DNA of 49,396 nt from Flavobacteriales bacterium (lineage in GTDB: Bacteria > Bacteroidota > Bacteroidia > Flavobacteriales_D > Sanyastnellaceae): positions 1 to 49,396 of the forward strand of contig JADKIZ010000026.1 of the NCBI GenBank assembly GCA_016722445.1. The letters are read 5' to 3'. The notes under the pieces were generated by a model. The model ran no database searches, had not been told where the DNA came from, and saw only the letters and a list, made by a program, of their open reading frames with translations. Position 1 is the stretch's first letter. Every line of letters begins with the position of its first letter. Positions 8,187-16,955 of the stretch are shown here, one piece after another. The translations under genes were made by a program, and so were the position numbers.

Positions 8187-8267
8187 CCTAACGCTCCCTG
8201 TTCACCGCGCCGCGGTGAAACGGCAAACACAAAGCGACCGCGGTCGTGGTGGAACGGGTTTGTTAGG
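8187..8267 (-). repeat. attC site (GCC-GCGG stem type)
   Basis: CCTAAC/GTTAGG, outer pair CCCTGTTC/GAACGGG. The R'-adjacent hairpin is CCC-GGA-GGG rather than CGCC-GCA-GGCG. Confidence 0.95.
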
Positions 8268-8336
8268 AACCATTTGTGGTCAAGTTGGCAGTCGTTCCAT
8301 TTCATTAAATTATTGTTCAAGGAGTTTTTCATGTTA

Positions 8337-8855
8337 CTACTCCGAATCATTTTTGACATAACAGATTAATTCGGGATGCATTTGACACCATATAGTCGTT
8401 GCATTTATAAGCCGCTGATGAGCTACATCAAGATCATAATCGCGTGGTTCGTCACGTACATATGCCTCAATTTCTATTATATCAGATTGGATTTCTTTAG
8501 AAATTGAAGTATCAAAGGTTCCATCCATTAAGCGTGACTTAAGGAAATCCATGGATTTTTGAAATTCAACACCCCAATTTGCATATGCATTTGCGTAATA
8601 ATCATGAGACAAGCGCCCAATCGAACGAATCAACTCACCTTGGATTGTTTCTGCTGACCCAATTTTGGGCACCAGTTTATCCCAAAGCTGATCAAATGTA
8701 TCAAAAGAATTTATCCGATTCTGTTCAGAATCAGATTCGTTTTCTTCGAGCTCATCACTTGACAAAGATTGATTATGCGGCTTTCGATTAAATACAAATA
8801 TCAAAATTGCAATTGAAGCGGCAACAATTAGAAAAGACAAGATAGTTTGAAGCAT
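8337..8855 (-). CDS. Membrane-anchored protein, unknown function
   Basis: A 172-residue protein. One N-terminal membrane segment (MLQTILSFLIVAASIAILIFVF) is followed by a charged Asn/Ser/Glu linker and a helical domain of about 110 residues rich in Asp, Ile and aromatic residues (LWDKLVPKIGSAE, DYYANAYANWGVEFQ). GGAG five bases before this ATG supports the start; the track's longer frame starts in the leader. The domain probably faces the cytoplasm or periplasm as a tethered helical bundle. No family recognised. Confidence 0.68.
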   Translation of the reverse strand: MLQTILSFLIVAASIAILIFVFNRKPHNQSLSSDELEENESDSEQNRINSFDTFDQLWDKLVPKIGSAETIQGELIRSIGRLSHDYYANAYANWGVEFQKSMDFLKSRLMDGTFDTSISKEIQSDIIEIEAYVRDEPRDYDLDVAHQRLINATTIWCQMHPELICYVKNDSE

Positions 8856-8887
8856 CAGAACTCCATTGCATGCATATTTAAATATTT

Positions 8888-8938
8888 TCGGTGTTTGCCA
8901 ACATTCATAGACATAACACCCCAACCAGGGAAGCTGCT
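8888..8938 (-). repeat. Cassette leader core
   Basis: Diverged in the middle (CCAACATTCATAGACATAAC) but keeps TCGGTGTTTG and CCCCAACCAGGGAAG. It is 33 bases before the start codon at 8855. The long leader with all three hairpins follows to 9102. Confidence 0.68.
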
Positions 8939-9102
8939 ATCACACGGGCAATTGAAATTGCGTTAATTGGCCGAAGGCCGTTGTTATTACATCGAAGAAT
9001 TGTGTTCAAATTCATATTTAACATGATATAAGATTTTTTGTTCACGCCCGAAGGGCGTTAATTACATCGGAATAAAATTGTTGGCCGCGCCGCAGGCGTC
9101 TA

Positions 9103-9183
9103 CCTAACGCACCCTGTTCACCGCGCCGCGGTGAAACGGCAAACACAAAGCGACCGCGGTCGTGGTGGAACGGGCGTGTTAGG
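9103..9183 (-). repeat. attC site (GCC-GCGG stem type)
   Basis: Archetype of the commonest class: arms GTTCACCGCG and CGTGGTGGAAC, inner CCGCGG on the right, R boxes CCTAAC/GTTAGG. Confidence 0.96.
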
Positions 9184-9295
9184 AACGGTCTGTGGTCACG
9201 TTGGCAGTCGTTCAATTGCATCAATTTATTGTTTAAGTGGTTTTTTGTGTTGTTGATCATTCAGTATTCTTTATTAAAGAATTCCTACAGGCTAC

Positions 9296-9802
9296 TTATA
9301 GCGTGATTTTTATGAAATCAAATCGACCAACTTCAATATTTACATCGAGCGTATCGCCAACTTTTACGCACTCGAATACCCTTTTGGGAACTTGGAGATC
9401 AAAAGTATCAAATTTCGTTGGTATTTTACAGAATCCACCTTGGTTGAAATTCTTTCGCTTCGATTTCTTGATTCCTTTTTCAAGAATTGGAGCTTTGACG
9501 TTGTAGCAATGCGTTACTCGTGATTGATTATAGTACATAACAAAAGCGGCTACCAAAAAAGCAGGAACCGAAACTATCATCAATGATGTTCTAGGGTGTT
9601 TTGTTATTTCAAATTTAAATAGCAGCAACAGAAGTATACTTGATGTCAAAATTGCAACGAGTATTGATGTTGCAATGAACAACAGAACCCGATTAGGGTT
9701 AACAAATAGATCAGAGAATAAAAGCATTACAAATACTGAAGACCAACTACCTACAACGGCAAAGGCAACTATATAATCTCTAATTTTAGCTAAATAATTC
9801 AT
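9296..9802 (-). CDS. Membrane protein with C-terminal soluble domain
   Basis: A 168-residue protein. Three hydrophobic helices lie at about residues 10-30, 38-62 and 72-90. A basic, exported or cytosolic tail of about 70 residues follows (GIKKSKRKNFNQGGFCKIP) and ends in beta-like VGDTLDVNIEVGRFDF. Two Cys in the tail are spaced 31 residues from one near HCYNV. AAGGT nine bases before the ATG. Function not recognised. Confidence 0.68.
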   Translation of the reverse strand: MNYLAKIRDYIVAFAVVGSWSSVFVMLLFSDLFVNPNRVLLFIATSILVAILTSSILLLLLFKFEITKHPRTSLMIVSVPAFLVAAFVMYYNQSRVTHCYNVKAPILEKGIKKSKRKNFNQGGFCKIPTKFDTFDLQVPKRVFECVKVGDTLDVNIEVGRFDFIKITL

Positions 9803-9828
9803 AAATACCTTGAATTGCTTAAACGATT

Positions 9829-9880
9829 TCGGTGTATACCAACGATTTCATTTATAGCTTCTTCAACCAGGGAAGCCGCT
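9829..9880 (-). repeat. Cassette leader core with swapped stem
   Basis: Here the usual GGGGA half of the dyad is replaced, but CTTC...GAAG around the CCTGGTT loop still allows a stem. This may be compensatory change, or chance. Confidence 0.6.
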
Positions 9881-9987
9881 ATTTCATTGGCAGGCAAATG
9901 TGCTGAAACACGGGCTAATGAAATTGCGTTCATTTGTTTGCAGCTATTTCAACGGCACAAAATTGTTGGCCGCGCCGCAGGCGTCTT

Positions 9988-10065
9988 CCTAACGCCCCAT
10001 ATTCATGTTGTCGCGCACATCGGCAATCAAAACAGGCGCGATCAACATGGAATTGGGGTGTTAGG
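9988..10065 (-). repeat. attC site (ATGTTGTCGCGC stem type)
   Basis: Arms ATTCATGTTG and CAACATGGAAT pair fully except the extrahelical G. Shared with 19045. Confidence 0.94.
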
Positions 10066-10137
10066 TAGGATTCCGTGGCCAAGTTGGCAGTTGTTCTATT
10101 ACAATGATATAGTGTTTGTGAATAAGTTTGCATGTTG

Positions 10138-10977
10138 TTATTCGTTGCTTGTTGCTAATATATCCAACAATTTGTAGATTTCATTGTTTATGAGTATCAT
10201 ATTTTCATCAATGATATTATCAGGATCAAATGAGTAGAATTCATTTGGAGGAATATTCAAGCGCCGAAGGTTGCAAATCACATAGTATAGCGTTCTCCAT
10301 CGGTTGCGAGTTTTTAACTCACCAATCAAATCTCCTAATTTCTTGTTCCGTTTGGGCGGAGCCGATTCCAAATAACCAAGGAGTATGGACTCCCATTTAT
10401 CATCAATTGGCTCAGTAATCAGGTAGTTATACAAAAACTCTTCAATTAGATCAGCCTGATTTGCGTCAATGTTTCGAAACCGGCCATCTTTTCGTCCAGA
10501 TCGAACAAATTGATATAATGCTGATGTCAGGTCCATTAAGTGATATTGAAATGCCAATTTTGATGATGTTGTTTTTATGATTGAAATTGATTTTTTCGGG
10601 TCAATTATGTATTCTAGCATTTTTCGAGTTGAATATTTTCCCCAAGCATCAGCATCAGGAATAAGATCAGCTGATTCAATAATTTCAAATTCCATGTCAA
10701 CTTCGGATTTCGCCCAGTTTATAAATGTTTGATAATGCGGCTTAGTAAATTCAAATAGTTTCCACTGTGAATTACCGCTCATTCCAGAGTCCGTAAAGCC
10801 TTTTTCAAAAAATCCTTTAAGGATTTCATATGGTGGAATAATTCGGTTCATAAGAATTCTAGTCGACAAAATTGTATTGCTTGTAATAAATTCAAGCAGC
10901 GATTGATTTATGAAATCAAAATCACTTGGTTCATCACGCCAACCGTGAGCAGCCAAAATTTTTAGATCATCATTCAT
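10138..10977 (-). CDS. Uncharacterised protein
   Basis: A 279-residue soluble protein, largely helical, rich in Ile, Asn and Asp. It has a strongly basic patch near residue 220 (PPKRNKKLGDLIGELKTRNRWR) and aromatic-rich segments. No signal peptide, membrane helix or known catalytic motif is seen. Unusually, its ATG lies only about 27 bases from the R' box of the attC, so the cassette lacks the shared leader and must rely on read-through from upstream or a very compact promoter. Confidence 0.7.
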   Translation of the reverse strand: MNDDLKILAAHGWRDEPSDFDFINQSLLEFITSNTILSTRILMNRIIPPYEILKGFFEKGFTDSGMSGNSQWKLFEFTKPHYQTFINWAKSEVDMEFEIIESADLIPDADAWGKYSTRKMLEYIIDPKKSISIIKTTSSKLAFQYHLMDLTSALYQFVRSGRKDGRFRNIDANQADLIEEFLYNYLITEPIDDKWESILLGYLESAPPKRNKKLGDLIGELKTRNRWRTLYYVICNLRRLNIPPNEFYSFDPDNIIDENMILINNEIYKLLDILATSNE

Positions 10978-11003
10978 TGTTCGTATACCCCGCGGAGCGT
11001 GTA

Positions 11004-11082
11004 CCTAACGACGCCTGTTCACTCGCCGCGGGTGAAACCAAATACAAAGCGACCGCGGTCGTGGTGGAACGGCCGTGTTAGG
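11004..11082 (-). repeat. attC site (diverged GCC-GCGG type)
   Basis: Left arm GTTCACTCGCCGCGGGTG is altered relative to the class but the right arm GGTCGTGGTGGAAC is standard. R'-adjacent hairpin is CGC-GGA-GCG. Confidence 0.92.
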
Positions 11083-11100
11083 TAGAATTTGTTCATAAGT

Positions 11101-11895
11101 TTATAATTCAAATATGAACTTCTTTTTAAGTCGGCATTGAACTTTGCATCCGGATTTCAGAAATGGTTTAAATGTTGATGCATTTATTGCTGAAATAACA
11201 GAGTTGTCAAAGCTGATTCCGCCGGATCGAATTATGGTAACATCTATAACTTTCCCGTGTTTGCTTAGGTTTATTGATGCTTCAACAATTGCTTTATGCC
11301 CTTTCGCGAACTCTTGGTCGGGATAAATTGGTGCAATTGAATTTTTAATCTGATCAGCATAATTAGCTTCAACAAATGTCGAATCAACAGAATCGCACGA
11401 AGAAGCATTCTTCATGCTGTCAAGTGATTTTGATTGCGGATCTTGGTCATTACCTTTTTTCGTTTCTGAAATTTGCGTGAACCATTCCAAATATTCAGAT
11501 TCGAGTCCTGTATTTTTCTCCCGTAGAAGGGTGCCAAATGTATCTCTATCATGAGGTGATAATTCGATGCCATTAACAATGATCCTGTTAATTAATGCTA
11601 TATAGCGGCATCCACCGTCTACTGGTAGTTCGCGAAATAGCACTTTAAAAGTATTGGTTTTCTCCATAACTTCGTCATGTGTTTGAAAAGTAAGCAGTAA
11701 TTGGTTTACTTCTAGAATCTTCCAATTGACATTCGTTGGAGATTTAAAACATTTTAAAAATTCCTTCGCAGGAATCCCCAAGAAAACAGGCCATTTTCCA
11801 GTATCAAAACGAACTTCCCGTTCCAAGATTTCATCAATTTTCGGATCAGAATAGCCTATTTTTGCCAGTATCAGTAAGGTCAAAACAAATTTCAT
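11101..11895 (-). CDS. Exported protein with TonB C-terminal domain
   Basis: A 264-residue protein with a short N-terminal signal (MKFVLTLLILAKIGYS). Residues about 190-264 match the TonB C-terminal fold: an IYPDQEF start, AIVEASINLSKHGKVIDVTIIRSGG, FDNSVISAINASTFKP, and a final strand KKKFIFEL. Classical TonB has an N-terminal membrane anchor and Pro-rich spacer; here a 170-residue periplasmic domain replaces the spacer, so it is a TonB_C-domain protein rather than a proven energy transducer. AAGGATGA precedes the ATG. It is the second gene of a two-gene cassette, 54 bases after 11950-12240. Confidence 0.75.
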   Translation of the reverse strand: MKFVLTLLILAKIGYSDPKIDEILEREVRFDTGKWPVFLGIPAKEFLKCFKSPTNVNWKILEVNQLLLTFQTHDEVMEKTNTFKVLFRELPVDGGCRYIALINRIIVNGIELSPHDRDTFGTLLREKNTGLESEYLEWFTQISETKKGNDQDPQSKSLDSMKNASSCDSVDSTFVEANYADQIKNSIAPIYPDQEFAKGHKAIVEASINLSKHGKVIDVTIIRSGGISFDNSVISAINASTFKPFLKSGCKVQCRLKKKFIFEL

Positions 11896-11949
11896 TAAAT
11901 CATCCTTTCGAATAGCGTGTTTTGGGTGTGAAAATTTTAAAGCACGTTA

Positions 11950-12240
11950 TCATTGCGAGTATTTCGTGATTGCATTTTCAATCAGATCTAATTCAGCACC
12001 TGGTAGACTGGATATTGATTTCATAATCGGAATTAACAAGTCGGCTTCAACAATAAACCAAACAGGGTGATTAAAAAGTTTAGGGTAACCTGGGTTAGAT
12101 GAATTGTCCCCTCCGGTCCATCTCATGCCGAGCACGGTTTCCTTGTTGTCCCAACAGCCAACGGCAATACCAAATTCATTATGCTCGTAAATTATATGTT
12201 CAACTTTGAATTTCGAGTGGTTTACATCTTCTAGCTTCAT
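11950..12240 (-). CDS. Small uncharacterised cassette protein
   Basis: A 96-residue soluble protein with a conserved-looking core (VLGMRWTGGDNSSNPGYPKLFNHP, then VWFIVEADLLIPIMKSI). Similar small proteins with an LGMRW...GYP...WF pattern are familiar from integron cassettes but have no known function, to my recollection. AAGGATG lies nine bases before this ATG. First gene of a two-gene cassette with the TonB_C protein. Confidence 0.7.
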   Translation of the reverse strand: MKLEDVNHSKFKVEHIIYEHNEFGIAVGCWDNKETVLGMRWTGGDNSSNPGYPKLFNHPVWFIVEADLLIPIMKSISSLPGAELDLIENAITKYSQ

Positions 12241-12426
12241 ATTACATCCTTTCAAATTGTGATGGAGACAAGATATTCCGAATCCGGATTGATGGAATAT
12301 TCATTGGGTTGAAATCGATTAATATTGAAATAGGATGGGTTGAGGTAATCAATTTCATTGTGGCTCCATCAATTTAATAAGATCAAATTTTGTGGTCACA
12401 ACAAAATCCCCCGCCGGAGGCGTGTA

Positions 12427-12507
12427 CCTAACGGACCCTGTTCACCGCGCCGCGGTGAAACGGCAAACAACAACGGACCGCGGTCGTGGTGGAACGGGGG
12501 TGTTAGG
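12427..12507 (-). repeat. attC site (GCC-GCGG stem type)
   Basis: R'-adjacent hairpin CGCC-GGA-GGCG. Loop CAACAACGGACC differs slightly from the class. Closes the RDD cassette. Confidence 0.95.
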
Positions 12508-12586
12508 GACGGTCGGTGGTCACGTTGGCAGTCGTCGAATATTTTGAATTTTTGAGTTATATTTGTCATGATTATTGGTGAAAAGA

Positions 12587-13504
12587 TTAATTGAAATCTT
12601 TTGGATTGAAATCATACGTATTGCTTGCCCATCGAGAGTAAATCCCAATATTCAATCCTTCGCCTATCGAAATTCTAACACCGTCAGCATGGCGGATTAT
12701 TTCATTCGAATTATAGGCAGTTTGAGCGACAAATTTCGCAAAATCTGGTTCACTCAAGTTTGTTTTAGCATTAAGAATACGGATATAATATGATCGAATA
12801 ATCTTGGTGTCCGACCCAGTATTAAATGTAGTTGTTTGATCATTTACAACTATTGAATTAGTCTTTGAAACAACTTGTAGAGCATCGTAAGTTTTTAGTT
12901 GAGGCTCAAGTTTGGAATGAGCAAATAACGAGCCTGTAATAACGATTACACTAAATGCGGCGACAACATAGTAATCAAGTGATTTTGGAGCATTTAGTTC
13001 AACTTCAGAATCAGAAATATTATGAACAACAGTATTACAAATTATATCGGGTATGGTTTGTTTGAATTTCCCGTTGAAGATTGAGAAATACAAATTTGCA
13101 CCGACAAAAATCGTAAACACATTTCCAAATAACATGTACAGGATGGAAATAGGAGAGATAAAGTCGACCAATAAATCTTGAGCAAAAAATGGGATGGCAT
13201 ATAGATTAAATCTAAGAAATGATTTCTGAACAGATAAGCAATTTCCATCGTTGGATTGAACTTTGATCTTGAATATGTGCTTGCCAACCGTTTGTCCATT
13301 CAGTATTCTGCTGTTTAATAAAGTGAAATAACTGGCTGCAATCATGTATCCAATTATAACTGATGCGGAACCTAATCGAATAAGCTGAACATCATACAGC
13401 TCTCCAATGAACATGCCAATCAAATAAACAATTAAGACATCTATAGAAAATGCTAGAAAGCGCTTCCATAATTTTGGTGCTTTTATCGGATTATTATTTA
13501 TCAT
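12587..13504 (-). CDS. RDD-family membrane protein
   Basis: A 305-residue membrane protein. The RDD domain covers about residues 10-165: first helix WKRFLAFSIDVLIVYLIG (Arg and Asp at the family positions), then LNGQTVGKHIFKIKV (GxTxGK signature), then LLVDFISPISILYMLF. A further helix sits at about 183-200 (YYVVAAFSVIVITGSLFA), followed by an extracytoplasmic domain of about 100 residues carrying a SEPDFAKFVAQTAYNSNE segment. RDD proteins are thought to act in transport or stress adaptation; here the role is unknown. Confidence 0.85.
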   Translation of the reverse strand: MINNNPIKAPKLWKRFLAFSIDVLIVYLIGMFIGELYDVQLIRLGSASVIIGYMIAASYFTLLNSRILNGQTVGKHIFKIKVQSNDGNCLSVQKSFLRFNLYAIPFFAQDLLVDFISPISILYMLFGNVFTIFVGANLYFSIFNGKFKQTIPDIICNTVVHNISDSEVELNAPKSLDYYVVAAFSVIVITGSLFAHSKLEPQLKTYDALQVVSKTNSIVVNDQTTTFNTGSDTKIIRSYYIRILNAKTNLSEPDFAKFVAQTAYNSNEIIRHADGVRISIGEGLNIGIYSRWASNTYDFNPKDFN

Positions 13505-13679
13505 TGTCTGAGAATATCCTTCTGTTCTGATTATTGGTTGTTAGAAACGGTAATCCGGATTTAAATTAAAATCCAGACTTTGTGGTCGCAACAATTATCA
13601 CGCGGGCTAATGAAATTGCGTTCATTTGTTTGCTGCTATTCCCATGGCACAAAATTGTTGGCCGCGCCGCAGGCGTCTT

Positions 13680-13760
13680 CCTAACGGACCCTGTTCACCG
13701 CGCCGCGGTGAAACGGCAAACACAAAGCGACCGCGGTCGTGGTGGAACGGGGGTGTTAGG
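13680..13760 (-). repeat. attC site (GCC-GCGG stem type)
   Basis: CCTAAC/GTTAGG with outer pair GACCCTGTTC/GAACGGGG; the trailer after it is non-standard (GATGATCTGCTGC). Confidence 0.95.
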
Positions 13761-13840
13761 GATGATCTGCTGCTTATCACAGGTTGATCAAACAAATTTT
13801 GTGTTGTTATCACAAAACTCCGTTAGAGGTAATGGAAGTT

Positions 13841-14053
13841 TTATTGATCAATAAATCCGTGATACATTCCAACATTGACTACTGCATCGACAAACCGCTT
13901 TGCCATTGCTCGATTCATGATTATCATTTTTCCATCAACTGTAATGTATATGCTATCCTCTTCATAAAACGAGGATCGCCCAATTTCTAAATTTACCGAT
14001 TCCTTTTTGCCTTGATCATGAATCACCTCATTGAAGTATTCTGTCGTTGCCAT
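13841..14053 (-). CDS. Small uncharacterised protein
   Basis: A 70-residue protein, MATTEYFNEVIHDQGKKES..., with beta-like repeats (VNLEIGRSSFYEEDSIYITVDGKMIIM) and a C-terminal helix with RAMAKRFVDAV. GAAAGGAAAG upstream fixes this start. It follows the YiiX-like gene by 79 bases in the same cassette, so the two may be partners, for example an enzyme and its small regulator; that is inference. Confidence 0.68.
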   Translation of the reverse strand: MATTEYFNEVIHDQGKKESVNLEIGRSSFYEEDSIYITVDGKMIIMNRAMAKRFVDAVVNVGMYHGFIDQ

Positions 14054-14132
14054 TTTTCTTTCCTTTCTTACATTATTCACGTGGGTTGATGGATTGGTAT
14101 TTTCACGCATCAAATTTGAAGCACACAAACAT

Positions 14133-15200
14133 TCATTTGCCAAATACGAATTCTTTTACATCTGAATAGGTTGTATACCGCCTCATATCTTGGCGAACCA
14201 AGTTCGAATATAGAGTAAGCATTTTTGTACGAAATGCTCCTTTTCTGCAATGCTTTACATAGCATTCCATGTTGTTTTTGTGTATTCTTGCTTGCTCAAG
14301 CGCGCCAGAAATTTGTGAGTTAAAATATGAAATCTCTTTTTTGTTATTGTTGCGCAAGCACAAATCAAAATCATAACTATGGGGACAGTTAATATAGTCG
14401 TTACCAAAGAAATATAGAAAATTTGACTCTTCAAAAATCGAAGTCAGAATATTCTCTGTGCGACGAAACTCTTTGTCATCAAGAGAGTTTAAGTGGTTGA
14501 TGATATCCTCTTCGATCATTAAATCTGAGTGAATCGATTTTCGAATATTCCGATAAAGTGTCGTTACCATTTCTTTTTGTTCATCAAGAGGGTTGTTTGA
14601 GTTTAACTCAACTAATTCTGCCAACGCTTCGCCAAGATAAATCCTTTTCTTAAAATTCATTTGCTTAAGCATACTGGAATTTTCAATATCAGCCGGAGTT
14701 GCAATATCAGGGTTTTGGACCAGATTGATTCCTGCACTTGCAAAAGATCTTGCTACAAGTCTTGAACAAAATTCCAGATTTTGATCAACTACAATGTTCG
14801 CTGCACTACCAATTGCACCCTTAACTGAATAAATTACTCCGTACCGAGATCGTGCAAAAGTTGTGATTGTTCTGATTTCATCGTGTGTAAGCGGTCGAAT
14901 AAACCTAAAAATATTAAAATCGCAATCCTCAGTCCAGCTCAATCTCAGCAAGTTATTCGTATGCACGCCATCAGCATCGGCCTCTATAATTGATTGGCTG
15001 GAGAGACATAGAATTGCATGGGAATAATTGCCATTGGTTGCTTTTCGAATGGTTTTCGATTGTGCAAAAGAGTAGTAATCCTTCATTGTTCCATTGCGTA
15101 TCAAACTGTATTTCGTCAAAATAATGTCGCATGGCAAAATTTCTTTGTCGTTCAGCGAAAATAGACAATCAATTTTTGTTGCTTTTGTGTTTGGCTTCAT
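14133..15200 (-). CDS. YiiX-like permuted papain-fold amidase
   Basis: A 355-residue protein. The first 190 residues match the YiiX/YaeF group of the permuted NlpC/P60 superfamily: PCDIILTKY (strand before the site), then NYSHAILCLSSQSIIEADADG with the catalytic-type His, then LEFCSRLVARSFASAGINL with the candidate nucleophile Cys. Such enzymes cleave amide or ester bonds in lipid or peptide substrates. The C-terminal 165 residues are charged, helical and Cys-containing (INCPHSYDFDLCL, MECYVKHCRKG), with no family recognised. No signal peptide is visible, so it is probably cytoplasmic. No strong ribosome site. Confidence 0.72.
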   Translation of the reverse strand: MKPNTKATKIDCLFSLNDKEILPCDIILTKYSLIRNGTMKDYYSFAQSKTIRKATNGNYSHAILCLSSQSIIEADADGVHTNNLLRLSWTEDCDFNIFRFIRPLTHDEIRTITTFARSRYGVIYSVKGAIGSAANIVVDQNLEFCSRLVARSFASAGINLVQNPDIATPADIENSSMLKQMNFKKRIYLGEALAELVELNSNNPLDEQKEMVTTLYRNIRKSIHSDLMIEEDIINHLNSLDDKEFRRTENILTSIFEESNFLYFFGNDYINCPHSYDFDLCLRNNNKKEISYFNSQISGALEQARIHKNNMECYVKHCRKGAFRTKMLTLYSNLVRQDMRRYTTYSDVKEFVFGK

Positions 15201-15357
15201 GGGTTTCTGCTTCGCGTTTCGTTAATACATATTATTGTCATATATAACTGTTGACCTGAGAAAAGAGTCAATGTTTGCTTTGTTTTTGATTCGGTAATTA
15301 AATTCATTAAATGATATATGATTGTTAGCATGAATAAGATCCCGCCCGGAGGGTCTC

Positions 15358-15436
15358 CCTAACGCCTTTGTTCACCGCGCCGCGGTGAAACGGCAACACA
15401 AAGCGACCGCGGTCGTGGTGGAACAAGACCGTTAGG
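15358..15436 (-). repeat. attC site (GCC-GCGG stem type)
   Basis: Nearly identical to the site at 2995, including outer pair CTTTGTTC/GAACAAGA and the following GCACCATAGATCACAACGGC trailer. Confidence 0.95.
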
Positions 15437-15469
15437 CACCATAGATCACAACGGCAGTCGTTGTTGATC

Positions 15470-15530
15470 ACCTATCTTCAAACAAAGCAGGTGACAACGA
15501 CTCTGTGTTTATGACCACCTAACTTGAGAC
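15470..15530 (+). repeat. CACCTATCT...AAACAAAGCAGGTG trailer repeat
   Basis: Second occurrence of the unit first seen at 3105, again just beyond an attC of the same subtype. Confidence 0.55.
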
Positions 15531-15551
15531 CCCATAACCAGGGACGCCGCT
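15521..15551 (-). repeat. Orphan, partial leader core
   Basis: Only AACTTGAGACCCCATAACCAGGGA and the following GGCTAATAAAATAGCG remain, downstream of gene 15600-16178 and with no gene of its own. Confidence 0.55.
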
Positions 15552-15599
15552 AAAGCACTGGCTAATAAAATAGCGTTTTTGCTAGCTAGGCAATATGGA

Positions 15600-16178
15600 T
15601 CAGTAGGTGGGCTGAAAGACACGAATAAACCCAGAACTAGCTAATAAGTGTGAATCAATCTTATCAAGATTAACATCAATTACATACAACCCAGGGGAGC
15701 GCTTTTCATACCAAATATTCCTGCAAACGAGCCGGTTGATTGAGGTTCCGCTCCATCCATTTATTCCGTATTCCGATAAGTACGCATCTAAATATAGTCC
15801 AGACCAAGAGGTTAGCATAGTTTTCACTTTCCATTTACATAATGCCGAGTCAGAGAGTGACTTCTCCCAAAACATTGAGTCTATTTTAGGGTCGGAATTG
15901 GAAGAATACGCACAAAGATCCACTTGCAAAATAGATGTCGTAAGCAATGCGAACTTGATTTTCGCAATTGCGCCCGGGGTTTTAATAGAGACAAATTGAC
16001 TTTTTGGAAGAAGATACATCTGTCTGACAATTATTACCCCAACTAATAACAGAGCCGATGCCCCGCATATTTGAACTCGTTTGAGAAATGACAACTTTCT
16101 GCAAGAAAGGAAGAGCAATGGCGTCGCGGCCAAAAGAAATATAGCAATCAAGATATTTACCAACATGTAATCAGTCAT
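15600..16178 (-). CDS. Membrane protein, unknown function
   Basis: A 192-residue protein with two N-terminal helices at about residues 4-24 (YMLVNILIAIFLLAATPLLFL) and 35-52 (ICGASALLLVGVIIV). A domain of about 135 residues on the outer face of the membrane follows, with Cys residues (VDLCAYS, ALCKWK, LVCRN) and a Trp-rich centre (MLTSWSGLYLD, NGWSGTS). No family recognised. Single-gene cassette with an orphan leader after its stop. Confidence 0.68.
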   Translation of the reverse strand: MTDYMLVNILIAIFLLAATPLLFLSCRKLSFLKRVQICGASALLLVGVIIVRQMYLLPKSQFVSIKTPGAIAKIKFALLTTSILQVDLCAYSSNSDPKIDSMFWEKSLSDSALCKWKVKTMLTSWSGLYLDAYLSEYGINGWSGTSINRLVCRNIWYEKRSPGLYVIDVNLDKIDSHLLASSGFIRVFQPTY

Positions 16179-16261
16179 ACTTTTCGCAATCCATTTCGCA
16201 TCTTACATAAGCGTTTTCTGATGTCGAACAAATGTGACGACTTATTCGCATTTGATAATAC

Positions 16262-16295
16262 CCCAAGCTTGAGACCCCCTAACCAGGGAATTCGC
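16262..16295 (-). repeat. Partial leader core
   Basis: AAGCTTGAGACCCCCTAACCAGGGAA without the TCGGTGTTT half, 84 bases before the start codon at 16178. Confidence 0.55.
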
Positions 16296-16432
16296 TGAAC
16301 CGCAGATTAATGAAATTGCATTTCGTGTTATCATTATTCACCTATCTATTTGCAGCTGAAGGAGCCTCGACCGAATTCTTAAAAGAATTGACTCTCCCAA
16401 AATACAACCAAAACTGACCTTGCGTTCAAAAT

Positions 16433-16710
16433 ATGTCGTTGACGGAGCGATTCACAAAGGGGGTCAACTATTCAGCAAAGCAGGTCAGTCGGCCGAAGGC
16501 CGTCAAACAAAGCAGGTCAGTTCTTCTTTAAAACACGTCGTTGACGAAGCGGCTCACCAAGGGGGTCAACTATTCAACAAAGCAGGTCAGTCGGCCGAAG
16601 GCCGTCCAGCAAAGCAGGTCGGTACGGCCGTAGGCCGTTCAAACAAAGCAGGTCGGAGGCTGCTTTGTTGCTCCCAGTTCACAAAGGGGATCCCCCGCCG
16701 GAGGCGTGTG
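16433..16710 (+). repeat. Composite GTTGAC...GTCAAC / AAAGCAGGTC repeat array
   Basis: Two tandem units as at 3541, then an extra hairpin ACGGCCGTAGGCCGT and a third AAACAAAGCAGGTC, ending GGATCCCCCGCCGGAGGCG at the R' box. The repeats keep frame by chance and give a plus-strand open frame that I do not regard as a gene. This fills most of the 532-base gap 16179-16710. Confidence 0.75.
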
Positions 16711-16788
16711 CATAACGCCGCCTGTTCACCTAGGCGCGCTAATCGGCATTCCAACCAGGCGCGATCTGGGTGAAACGGCCGTGTTAGG
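16711..16788 (-). repeat. attC site (CTAGGCGCGC type, extrahelical A, variant R')
   Basis: R' side CATAAC as at 3787; stem and extrahelical A as at 7183, but the loop reads TTCCAACC. Confidence 0.92.
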
Positions 16789-16955
16789 TAGGATCCCGTG
16801 GTCAAGTTGGCAGTCGTTTCATATTTTGAAAATAGTGTTCACGAATATTTTATTGTTGTTCGTTTTGTTATTTGATTCAAAAAAATATTCAAAGCAATTT
16901 ATTAGAGCGTAAATCACAAATATTCGTGATTGTATTCTCCAAAATTATTACAGGT

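Noticed and set aside
9042..9260. Recurrent small open frames reading FHHDRGRFVFAVSPRRGE or similar on the minus strand (also 926, 3612, 4997, 8156, 13622, 24027, 30806, 43067)
   Set aside because: They are translations of the attC stem itself. Their similarity reflects the DNA repeat, they have no ribosome sites of their own and they cross cassette boundaries.
10138..10977. Gene 10138-10977 as a possible nuclease or HEPN protein
   Set aside because: I looked for Rx4-6H, PD-ExK and HNH patterns and saw none convincing, so it stays uncharacterised.
16420..16773. A plus-strand frame of 117 codons with internal repeats (KAGQSAEGRQTKQV)
   Set aside because: It is created by the composite repeat units staying in frame, runs on into the attC, lacks a ribosome site and opposes the array direction.
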